Position numbers and translations under genes: made by a program | Part shown: piece by piece, positions 7,386 through 14,008 of the stretch | Layout: each line of letters opens with the position of its first letter | How positions within the stretch are numbered: the stretch's first letter is position 1 | Source of the DNA: Niveispirillum sp. | Lineage (GTDB): Bacteria > Pseudomonadota > Alphaproteobacteria > Azospirillales > Azospirillaceae | DNA: 16,044 nt | Direction: 5' to 3' | Assembly (NCBI GenBank): GCA_016463045.1 | Contig: JAEMSB010000009.1 | Span: 1 to 16,044, forward strand | Notes under the pieces: model-generated | What the model was told of the DNA's origin: nothing | The model's database searches: none | What the model saw: only the letters and a program-made list of their open reading frames with translations

Positions 7386-8089
7386 AGGCCCGGATTTTTG
7401 ACGCGCTGCGCGCCGCCCTGGCCGACCGCCGCGCCGTGGCCCTGGTCACCGATCTGGGGTCGGGCCTGCAGACGCTGGTCGATGCGGACGGGCGGCAGAT
7501 GGGCGATGTGGCGTTGGAGGATGAATTCCTGCCCCAGGTTCTGGACGCCATCCGGGAAAGCCGCAGCGGCATCGTTGAGTTCTACGAGGGCCGTTTCTTC
7601 ATCAATGTCCACCCGCCCGCCAACCGCCTGCTGATCGTTGGGGCCGTCCATCTGGCGCAGGCCCTGGTGCCCGCCGCTCGGCTGGCCGGTCTGGATGTCA
7701 CGGTGATCGACCCGCGTGCCGCCTTTGCCACGCCTGAACGGTTCCCCGACACCACCCTGGTCACCGACTGGCCGGATGAGGCCTTGGCCGCCCTGCGCCC
7801 CGATGCCCGTACCGCCGTCGTGGCCCTGACCCATGATCCGAAATTCGATGACCCGGCCCTGATCGCGGCCCTGGACAGCGATGCCTTCTATGTCGGTGTA
7901 CTGGGCGGGCGCAAGAACCAGGCCGCGCGCCTGGAACGGCTGCGCGGGCAGGGGGTGACGGAGGCACAGCTTGCCCGCATCCATGGCCCTGTCGGCCTGG
8001 ATATCGGGGCGGTGACGCCTGCCGAAATTGCCGTCTCCATCCTGGCCGACATCATCCTGGCCCTGCGCGGCCAAAAGTGGAAGGCCTAG
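7382..8089 (+). CDS. XdhC-family protein, degenerate N-domain plus Rossmann (XdhC_C) domain
   Basis: This is the partner of the preceding small XdhC protein, 235 residues. Residues about 18-80 (AVALVTDLGSGLQTLVDADG) look like a degenerate copy of the XdhC_CoxI domain without the GSxPRxxG and CGG motifs. From about residue 80 the XdhC_C Rossmann domain is clear: NRLLIVGAVHLAQALVPAAR, VTVIDPRAAFATPERFP, VVALTHDPKFDDPAL, YVGVLGGRKNQAARLERL and the C-terminal IHGPVGLDIGAVTPAEIAVS. The usual G-x-G of the nucleotide-binding loop reads GAVHLA, so the second glycine is replaced by valine, perhaps a subfamily trait. ATGA overlap with the upstream gene implies coupling. A role in cofactor handling for a molybdenum hydroxylase is inferred from family and context. 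Confidence 0.9.
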   Translation: MKARIFDALRAALADRRAVALVTDLGSGLQTLVDADGRQMGDVALEDEFLPQVLDAIRESRSGIVEFYEGRFFINVHPPANRLLIVGAVHLAQALVPAARLAGLDVTVIDPRAAFATPERFPDTTLVTDWPDEALAALRPDARTAVVALTHDPKFDDPALIAALDSDAFYVGVLGGRKNQAARLERLRGQGVTEAQLARIHGPVGLDIGAVTPAEIAVSILADIILALRGQKWKA

Positions 8090-8093
8090 GCGA

Positions 8094-9695
8094 ATGCGTT
8101 TCGGTCCCGTACCGGTCGCCGCGTCTGTGGGGGCCATCCTGGCCCATGGCGTCCACCACACCCATGGCCGCTTTTCCAAAGGCCGTGTGATCAGCGGCGA
8201 TGATGCGGCCCTCCTGGCCCAATCCGGTATCGAAACAATCACCGTTGCCCAATTGGAACCGGGTGATGTTGGCGAAGATGCGGTCGCCACCCGCATCGCC
8301 GCCCGTCTGGCCGGCCCCAACCTCACGGTCAGTGCCGCCTATACCGGTCGCGTCAACCTGTTCGCCGCCGCTGACGGGCTTGCTACCATCGACGCGGCCA
8401 CCATCCATGCGCTGAACCGCGTGGATGAGGCGGTGACCATCGCCACCGTCCCGCCCTTCACGCCCGTGCTGAAGGGCCAGATGCTGGCCACCATCAAGAT
8501 CATCCCGTTTGCCGTGCCCGACAGCATCATTACGAAACTGGAATGGATGTTGGCAGGCATCGGCCCCGTCTCCCTGTCGCCCTGGATCGGCCTGTCCGCC
8601 GGCCTGATCCAGACGACCCTGCCGGGTACCAAGCCATCGGTGCTTGATAAAAGCGTCGCCGTCACCGCCGACCGCCTATCCGGCATCGGCGCTGACCTTG
8701 TGGCGGATATTCGGTGTCCGCACGATATCACCGCGCTGGCCGCCGCCCTGCGGGATATGGAGGGTGATATCCTGCTGGTGATCGGGGCCTCGGCCATCAC
8801 CGACCGCCGCGATGTCATCCCGGCGGCGATTGAGGCGGCGGGCGGTCGCGTCCTGCATCTGGGCATGCCGGTGGACCCCGGCAATCTGCTGCTGCTGGGC
8901 GACCTGGATGGAAGGCCCGTTCTGGGCCTGCCCGGCTGCGCCCGGTCGCCGCGTCTGAATGGCGTGGATTGGGTGTTGCAGCGGCTGGGGGCGGGCCTGC
9001 CCGTCGATGCCGCTGCGATCATGGCGATGGGTGTTGGCGGGTTGCTGGCCGAAATTCCGGGCCGGCCCCTGCCACGCGCGCTTGCCACTGCCTTGCCGCG
9101 CGCGCCGCGTATCCATGGGCTTGTCCTGGCCGGCGGCTTTGGCCGGCGCATGGGTGGGGCCAACAAGCTGCTGTGCGAATGGCAGGGCCGACCCCTGGTC
9201 CGCCATGTTGTGGATACGGCCCTGTCATCGCAACTGACGGGCCTCACCATCGCCACCGGGCATCAGGCCGACGAAATCCGTGCGGCCCTTGCCGACCTGC
9301 CCGTGGAATTTGTCCACGCCGCCGACCATGCCGATGGCATGTCCGCCACCTTGAAGGCCGGCCTGTCATCCTTGCCGGATGATATTGACGGTGTGATGGT
9401 CCTGCTGGGCGACATGCCGCGCCTGACGGCGGCCACTATCAACCGCCTGATCGCGGCCTACAGCCCCGATGATGGCCGCGCCATCGTGCTGCCGACCTGC
9501 GGCAGTCAGCGCGGCAACCCTGTCCTCTGGGATGCCGCCTTTATTCCAGAAATGCTGACCCTGAAGGGCGACAAGGGGGCGCGGGCCCTGATCGCGGCAC
9601 ACGCGCCGGTCGTCTGCGAGGTAGCGGTAGAGGATACGGGCATCCTGATGGATGTCGACACGCCCGACGCCCTGGCCGCTCTCAGCAACCCCTAA
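8094..9695 (+). CDS. Fused molybdopterin-binding (MoeA-like) / MobA-like nucleotidyltransferase
   Basis: This 533-residue two-domain protein probably finishes or tailors the molybdenum cofactor. The N-terminal part (about 1-335) is MoeA-like/molybdopterin-binding: GVHHTHGRFSKGRVIS near the start, then LLVIGASAITDRRDVIPAAI, LHLGMPVDPGNLLLLGDLDG and VLGLPGCARSPRLNGVDW. The C-terminal part (about 340-533) is a MobA/MocA-like NTP transferase: LAGGFGRRMGGANKLL (345-360) as the nucleotide-binding loop, LLGDMPRLT with a metal-binding Asp near 440, and a DVDTPDAL end. In related cofactor pathways such domains attach CMP or GMP to molybdopterin; CMP would suit a CoxL-type enzyme, but the choice cannot be read here. 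The start at 8094 is 4 bases after the xdhC stop and gives the family N-terminus MRFGPVPVAASVGAILAH. Its stop directly abuts that of the convergent next gene. Confidence 0.88.
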   Translation: MRFGPVPVAASVGAILAHGVHHTHGRFSKGRVISGDDAALLAQSGIETITVAQLEPGDVGEDAVATRIAARLAGPNLTVSAAYTGRVNLFAAADGLATIDAATIHALNRVDEAVTIATVPPFTPVLKGQMLATIKIIPFAVPDSIITKLEWMLAGIGPVSLSPWIGLSAGLIQTTLPGTKPSVLDKSVAVTADRLSGIGADLVADIRCPHDITALAAALRDMEGDILLVIGASAITDRRDVIPAAIEAAGGRVLHLGMPVDPGNLLLLGDLDGRPVLGLPGCARSPRLNGVDWVLQRLGAGLPVDAAAIMAMGVGGLLAEIPGRPLPRALATALPRAPRIHGLVLAGGFGRRMGGANKLLCEWQGRPLVRHVVDTALSSQLTGLTIATGHQADEIRAALADLPVEFVHAADHADGMSATLKAGLSSLPDDIDGVMVLLGDMPRLTAATINRLIAAYSPDDGRAIVLPTCGSQRGNPVLWDAAFIPEMLTLKGDKGARALIAAHAPVVCEVAVEDTGILMDVDTPDALAALSNP

Positions 9696-10151
9696 TCACA
9701 GATACTGGCCCAGCACCTTCAGATAGGGCCGCGCCTCCTGCACGAATTGCAGGATCTCATACATGAAGTCGGGCAGGGTGACGTGGCCATCCACATGCGC
9801 CTGACCCAGCACCATGATCATCTGCTTGTTATCCACCACGAACCGGGCGTTCTGCAGGTGGCCGGCGGCGCGCATCACTTTGGACAGGCGCATACGCTTC
9901 TCGGGCGATTCGATGGTGAAGGGCATGTACCCCACCTCGGCCCAGATCTGCAGCAGGGTGCCATTTTCATCGGGTGTCAGGCTGACATGGAACATCAGCC
10001 CGTCCAGGAAGAAATGATGACGCGAGGCTGTGGTGGGGCTGGTGACGCTTAAATCGCCGGCATCGTCCATGCGCACCGCGCCCGGACCGATGGGCAAACC
10101 CTTCTCCGCTGCACGCGCCAGCTGGGCAACCGTTTGAAGCGCCTGAGACAC
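9696..10151 (-). CDS. Uncharacterised protein, possible YbjN/secretion-chaperone-like fold
   Basis: I do not recognise this gene with confidence. The soluble protein of about 151 residues has an N-terminal helix (VSQALQTVAQLARAAEKGLP), a middle with alternating strand patterns (HHFFLDGLMFHVSLTPDENG, LLQIWAEVGYMPFTIES), then helix-strand-strand-helix (MRLSKVMRAAGHLQNARFVV, MIMVLGQAHVDGHVTL, FMYEILQFVQEARPYLKVL). That layout resembles the YbjN/type III chaperone-like fold, but this is a weak impression. GTG at 10149-10151 is preferred because GGGGAG lies 10 bases upstream. GTG 10160 has that motif too close, and a TTG at 10205 is also in frame. It is convergent with the molybdopterin gene, with no base between the two stop codons. 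Confidence 0.72.
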   Translation of the reverse strand: MSQALQTVAQLARAAEKGLPIGPGAVRMDDAGDLSVTSPTTASRHHFFLDGLMFHVSLTPDENGTLLQIWAEVGYMPFTIESPEKRMRLSKVMRAAGHLQNARFVVDNKQMIMVLGQAHVDGHVTLPDFMYEILQFVQEARPYLKVLGQYL

Positions 10152-10337
10152 GGGCGTCACTCTCCCCAAACCAGACCGGCCCCCTGCCAGCCATATACCA
10201 CCCAATCGTTATAGGCGGGATTGGCAGCAGGTCCAGTGAATTTACAGGGACCTATCTGTATGAACAGGCTACTTGTTAACAATTTCGGGCGCATAGTCTC
10301 AGGCCGCCAACCCTTACCATGCCCGTAAATCCGCCCC

Positions 10338-10601
10338 ATGCTGTCCTATCCCGACCTGCAAAGACTGCCCGACGATCTCGCCGCCGCCCTGGTGCGGTTG
10401 GTCCGATTGGTCAATCAGTTGCGCGTGCGACGGCCCGACCTTGACCGCATGGCCCTGTCGCTGGAGACTGAGGTGGATTTACGCGCCGCCCAGTTGCTGA
10501 TCGACCATCTTGATGTTGTGGGCGACGATTTCCACCTGATGCTCAGCCCCTGGGATGGGCGGCAATTATTGGAATCCCCCGGTTTCAGACCGCCCGCGTG
10601 A
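10338..10601 (+). CDS. Small hypothetical protein (87 aa)
   Basis: This small soluble protein of unknown function is Leu- and Arg/Asp-rich and predicted mainly helical (LPDDLAAALVRLVRLVNQLR, then LETEVDLRAAQLLIDHLDVV, ending DDFHLMLSPWDGRQLLESPG). I recognise no family. Third codon positions are G/C-rich, as in neighbouring genes, which favours real coding. No ribosome-binding site precedes the ATG, which weakens the call. Its 3' end overlaps the convergent membrane-protein gene by 17 bp. It is divergent from the gene ending at 9696; the gap between them (10152-10337) holds no recognisable promoter. Confidence 0.55.
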   Translation: MLSYPDLQRLPDDLAAALVRLVRLVNQLRVRRPDLDRMALSLETEVDLRAAQLLIDHLDVVGDDFHLMLSPWDGRQLLESPGFRPPA

Positions 10602-10932
10602 GCCGCCAGGCGATGGCATAGCTGGCGATCAAGGCGATCGCGGCTGCGGGAGCGAACCAAACCGGATGCTCTATCATGGTCAGGTTCATGATCGTACCTG
10701 CTGCCAACACAGCGACGAGGATGCCGGGTAACCACCAACGCCGTACCCCTGCCACCTTGATGGCAGTGATACTGCCCACCGTTACAGCAACCAGATAGGC
10801 GACAACCGGAGCGGCGAACAAGGCCTCGCCGCTGAACAGCGCGTGCCCCGCCTTCTCAACCGCCATGATGATGACCATACACAGAATAATGCCGGCCACA
10901 ATACCAGCCACCTGCCGTCCAACCGCCGCCAT
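10585..10932 (-). CDS. Small hypothetical integral membrane protein (115 aa, 4 TM)
   Basis: Four hydrophobic segments are visible, at about residues 7-25, 38-61, 67-87 and 91-110, with a short basic loop (GVRRWW) between the second and third, so this is an inner-membrane protein. No known family or catalytic motif is recognised. The ATG is preceded by GGGAGG about 6 bases upstream, a good ribosome-binding site that supports the start and the gene. It lies head-to-head with uvrB (134-bp gap) and overlaps the 87-residue gene tail-to-tail. Function unknown. Confidence 0.75.
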   Translation of the reverse strand: MAAVGRQVAGIVAGIILCMVIIMAVEKAGHALFSGEALFAAPVVAYLVAVTVGSITAIKVAGVRRWWLPGILVAVLAAGTIMNLTMIEHPVWFAPAAAIALIASYAIAWRLTRAV

Positions 10933-11008
10933 CCTGACCTCCCGCCCTTGTCATCGGGTCAGTTAACCATGTTCTAGGGCCCGTCACCACGATGCACATG
11001 ATCAAAGG

Positions 11009-11023
11009 GAACAAAAACAGATC
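11009..11023 (+). promoter_or_regulatory. Candidate LexA/SOS box upstream of uvrB
   Basis: The sequence GAAC-AAAAACA-GATC fits the alphaproteobacterial LexA direct repeat GAACN7GAAC at 7 of 8 defined positions. It ends 43 bp before the chosen uvrB ATG. uvrB is a LexA target in several bacteria, so the location makes sense. One mismatch in a short degenerate motif makes chance occurrence possible. Confidence 0.35.
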
Positions 11024-11066
11024 AAACCCCTTTTCGCCGGCCCTGGACAGGCATAGATTACCGGCC

Positions 11067-13307
11067 ATGAGCCAGACCGCCGATCCCGCCGCCGCCCTCG
11101 TCCCCGAAGCCGCCATGCCCTGGCGCATCAAGGTGGAGGAGAGGCCGTTCATCGAACCGTTGACCGTCGTGTCGGAATACACGCCGGCAGGTGATCAGCC
11201 GCGCGCGATTGTGGAGCTGACCGAGGGGTTGATCCGGGGCGAAAAGGATCAGGTGCTGCTTGGCGTCACCGGCTCGGGCAAGACCTTCACCATGGCGCAT
11301 GTGATCCAGAAGGTGCAGCGCCCGACCCTGATCCTGGCGCCCAACAAGACGCTGGCGGCGCAGCTCTATGGAGAGATGAAAAGTTTCTTTCCAAACAATG
11401 CCGTAGAGTATTTTGTTTCCTACTACGATTATTATCAGCCCGAGGCCTATGTGCCCCGGACCGATACCTATATCGAGAAGGAAAGCTCGATCAACGAACA
11501 GATCGACCGCATGCGCCACGCCGCCACCCGCGCCCTGCTGGAGCGGCAGGATTGCATCATCGTGGCCTCGGTCTCCTGCATCTATGGTATCGGCTCGGTC
11601 GAAACCTATTCGGAAATGACCATCCCCCTGCAGGTCGGGCAGATGCTGCACCGGCAGGGTTTTCTTCAGAGATTGGTTGAGCTTCAATATCGCCGCAACG
11701 ATGCCGGCTTCGGGCGCGGCTCCTTCCGCGTGCGGGGCGACACGATCGAACTGTTCCCCGCCCACCTGGAGGATCGCGCCTGGCGCTTGTCGCTGTTCGG
11801 GGATGAGCTGGAGGCGATTAATGAGATTGACCCGCTGACCGGTGAGAAGCTGGCCTCCATGAAGGAGGTGCGTATCTATGCCAACAGCCACTATGTCACG
11901 CCCAAGCCGACCCTGTTTCAGGCCGTGGAACAGATCAAGCGCGACTTGAAGCTGCGGCTGGATGAGCTTGTTCCACAAGGAAAATTGCTGGAGGCACAGC
12001 GTCTGGAACAGCGCACGACCTTCGACATTGAGATGATGGTGGCCACCGGCTCCTGCGCCGGCATCGAAAACTATTCCCGCTACCTGTCGGGCCGCAATCC
12101 GGGGGAGCCGCCGCCCACCCTGTTTGAGTATCTGCCCGAAGACGCCCTGCTGATCGTCGATGAAAGCCACGTCATGGTGCCACAGGTGGGCGGCATGTAC
12201 CGGGGCGACTTCGTGCGCAAATCGGTCCTGGCCGATTACGGTTTCCGCCTGCCATCCTGCGCCGATAACCGTCCGCTGAAGTTCGAGGAATGGGACGCCA
12301 TGCGTCCGCAGACCGTCTTTGTCTCCGCCACGCCGGGCGATTGGGAGCTGGAGCGGACGGGGGGCGTCTTCACAGAACAGGTGGTGCGCCCCACCGGTCT
12401 GGTCGATCCGCAGGTCATCATCCGCCCCACCGACACACAGGTGGACGATGTGATGGCGGAGGTGCGGGAGGTGACGGCCAAGGGCCTGCGCGTCCTGGTC
12501 ACCACGCTCACCAAGAAGATGGCGGAGGCGCTGACCGAGTACATGATGGAGGCGGGGATCAAGGTCCGTTACATCCACTCCGACGTCGAAACCCTCGAAC
12601 GGATTGAGATTATCCGCGATCTGCGCCTGGGCGTGTTCGATGTGCTGATCGGTATCAACCTGCTGCGCGAGGGTCTGGACATCCCCGAATGCGGCCTTGT
12701 CGCCATTCTGGATGCCGATAAGGAAGGCTATCTGCGCAGCCGTACCAGCCTGATCCAGACCATCGGGCGTGCGGCCCGTAACGTCGAAGGCCGCGCCATC
12801 CTCTATGCCGACCGCGAAACCAATTCCATGAAGGCAGCTTTGGAGGAAACGGCCCGCCGCCGTGCCAAGCAGCTGGAATATAACGCCGCCCACGGCATCA
12901 CCCCGGAATCGGTGAAGAAGAATATCTCCGACATCCTGGGTAGCGTCTATGAGCGCGGCGACCGCGTGGAGGTGGATACCGGTGCGGCGGAAGGCATCGG
13001 TCTGGCCGGCAAGGACATCAAGACCATCATTGCCGAGCTGGAAAAGAAGATGCGCGCCGCCGCCGCCGATCTGGAGTTCGAGGAGGCGGGCCGCATCCGC
13101 GACGAAATCCGCCGCCTGGAAGCCATCGACCTGGGCCTGGCCCCCGGCGCCAGCCCCATCCGCGCCTCGGCCCAGGGCGAAAAGCCGCGCAGCAGCGCCA
13201 AGCCGGAGAAGGCGGGCCGCACCAAGGGTGCTGCCAAGACCAAGGATGGCGGGCTGAACGTGGGTGGTATCGAGTTCGGGGGCAAGAACACAAAGCGGCG
13301 GCGTTAA
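11067..13307 (+). CDS. uvrB: UvrB, excinuclease ABC subunit B
   Basis: UvrB is the damage-verification helicase of nucleotide excision repair; it is loaded by UvrA and recruits UvrC to cut either side of a lesion. The protein has 746 residues. Visible motifs: Walker A GVTGSGKT (about 66-73), the damage-binding beta-hairpin FVSYYDYYQPEAYVPRTD (about 116-133), motif II as DESH (about 365), a late helicase motif QTIGRAARN, and the C-terminal UVR motif (about 652-686, LEKKMRAAAADLEFEEAGRI) that binds UvrC. E. coli UvrB has 673 residues; the surplus is a short N-terminal leader and a basic low-complexity tail (about 687-746, ending KNTKRRR). The ATG at 11067 has no strong ribosome-binding site; ATGs at 10992 and 11115 are in frame, but the first would put the candidate SOS box inside the gene. 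Confidence 0.97.
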   Translation: MSQTADPAAALVPEAAMPWRIKVEERPFIEPLTVVSEYTPAGDQPRAIVELTEGLIRGEKDQVLLGVTGSGKTFTMAHVIQKVQRPTLILAPNKTLAAQLYGEMKSFFPNNAVEYFVSYYDYYQPEAYVPRTDTYIEKESSINEQIDRMRHAATRALLERQDCIIVASVSCIYGIGSVETYSEMTIPLQVGQMLHRQGFLQRLVELQYRRNDAGFGRGSFRVRGDTIELFPAHLEDRAWRLSLFGDELEAINEIDPLTGEKLASMKEVRIYANSHYVTPKPTLFQAVEQIKRDLKLRLDELVPQGKLLEAQRLEQRTTFDIEMMVATGSCAGIENYSRYLSGRNPGEPPPTLFEYLPEDALLIVDESHVMVPQVGGMYRGDFVRKSVLADYGFRLPSCADNRPLKFEEWDAMRPQTVFVSATPGDWELERTGGVFTEQVVRPTGLVDPQVIIRPTDTQVDDVMAEVREVTAKGLRVLVTTLTKKMAEALTEYMMEAGIKVRYIHSDVETLERIEIIRDLRLGVFDVLIGINLLREGLDIPECGLVAILDADKEGYLRSRTSLIQTIGRAARNVEGRAILYADRETNSMKAALEETARRRAKQLEYNAAHGITPESVKKNISDILGSVYERGDRVEVDTGAAEGIGLAGKDIKTIIAELEKKMRAAAADLEFEEAGRIRDEIRRLEAIDLGLAPGASPIRASAQGEKPRSSAKPEKAGRTKGAAKTKDGGLNVGGIEFGGKNTKRRR

Positions 13308-13398
13308 ACCATCTAAAAATCCCCAACACCATGCTGCCACCCGTCATAAACCGGTGTTACGCTTCCATCATACAACTTTTCCCGATGGAGACGCAGCG

Positions 13399-13816
13399 AT
13401 GGCCCAGATCAAGCGTACTGCCAATGCCGTCTGGCATGGCACCGGCAAGGATGGCAGCGGCACCCTGTCCACGCAGAGCGCAACGCTGGCCAATGTGCCC
13501 TACAGCTTTGTGGCGCGCTTCGGCGATGGCAAGGGGACAAACCCGGAGGAACTGATCGCCGCCGCCCATGCCGGCTGCTTCTCCATGCAGCTGTCCTTCC
13601 TGCTGACCGCCGCCGGCTTCCCGCCGGAGGAGCTGAAGACCGGGGCCGTGCTGATCATGGAAAGCGAAGATCGCCACCGTCGAACTGACCCTGACCGCCA
13701 AAATCCCCGGCATCAGCGCTGACAAGTTCCAGGAAGTGGCTGCCCAGGCCAAGGCCATGTGCCCCGTGTCCAAGGTGCTGAACGCGGAGGTCAAGCTGTC
13801 GGCAACGCTGGCCTGA
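13399..13816 (+). pseudogene. osmC: OsmC/Ohr-family peroxiredoxin gene, frameshifted
   Basis: OsmC proteins reduce organic hydroperoxides with two cysteines. The gene starts at ATG 13399, preceded by GGAG 10 bases upstream, and reads MAQIKRTANAVWHGTGKDGS, KGTNPEELIAAAHAGCFSMQ with the first catalytic cysteine. After AVLIMESED the frame drifts into nonsense and stops at 13720-13722 (107 residues). The family sequence resumes in another frame from 13667 (KIATVELTLTAKIPGI, then AKAMCPVSKVLNAEVKL with the second cysteine) to a TGA at 13814-13816. Total length (418 nt) is close to a normal OsmC gene of about 140 codons. Compared with family members, about 5-7 residues seem missing at the junction (13661-13672), where AAGAT could have served as microhomology for a short deletion. 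Both halves remain well conserved, so the break is recent or a sequencing error. Confidence 0.85.
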
Positions 13817-13843
13817 CATTAGTTGGCGATATTGGAATGAACC

Positions 13844-13937
13844 CGTAGGTCAGGTCGAGGCACAAGCCGAGCCCTGACAGCAAAGGCTTTCAGTCCATCT
13901 CTGTCAGGGCGGGGCTGACGCCCCGACCTGGCCTACG
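13844..13937 (+). repeat. 94-bp palindromic repeat, copy 2 (REP/BIME-like)
   Basis: The outer arms CGTAGGTCAGGTCG (13844-13857) and CGACCTGGCCTACG (13924-13937) pair with a single mismatch that would be a G-U pair in RNA. The inner arms CCCTGACAG and CTGTCAGGG (13901-13909) are perfect around a 20-nt loop (13881-13900). Length and both arm sequences equal those of the copy at 5290-5383, while the loop matches that copy only as its reverse complement. It sits between the osmC remnant and the osmC/accC terminator. Confidence 0.88.
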
Positions 13938-13948
13938 CACGCCCAAGC

Positions 13949-13989
13949 AAAAACCCCCGGCGGCCAACCGGCCACCGGGGGTTTTCTTT
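13949..13989. terminator. Bidirectional rho-independent terminator between osmC and accC
   Basis: A strong GC-rich hairpin has arms ACCCCCGG-C-GGCC and GGCC-A-CCGGGGGT around the loop AACC, flanked by an A-run on the left and TTTTCTTT on the right. It can therefore end transcripts from both sides. It lies 19 bp after the accC stop (leftward) and about 130 bp after the osmC remnant (rightward), as expected for a shared terminator of convergent genes. Confidence 0.92.
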
Positions 13990-14008
13990 GTTCGAACCGA
14001 ACGAAACC

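Noticed and set aside
6878..8326. 482-codon open frame on the minus strand across the coxG and xdhC genes
   Set aside because: It is a shadow of the real plus-strand genes with no domain evidence.
10229..10253. Small hairpin AGGTCC/GGACCT with a 13-nt loop
   Set aside because: It is short, has no T-tract and lies upstream of both flanking genes; it has no clear role and may be chance.
11058..13340. 760-codon open frame on the minus strand across uvrB
   Set aside because: It is antisense to a clearly conserved uvrB gene; long antisense frames are common in high-GC genes, and its translation shows no recognisable domain.
13334..13367. Possible terminator after uvrB (AACACC and GGTGTT)
   Set aside because: The stem is only 6 bp with a 22-nt loop and no T-run, so it is too weak to call.
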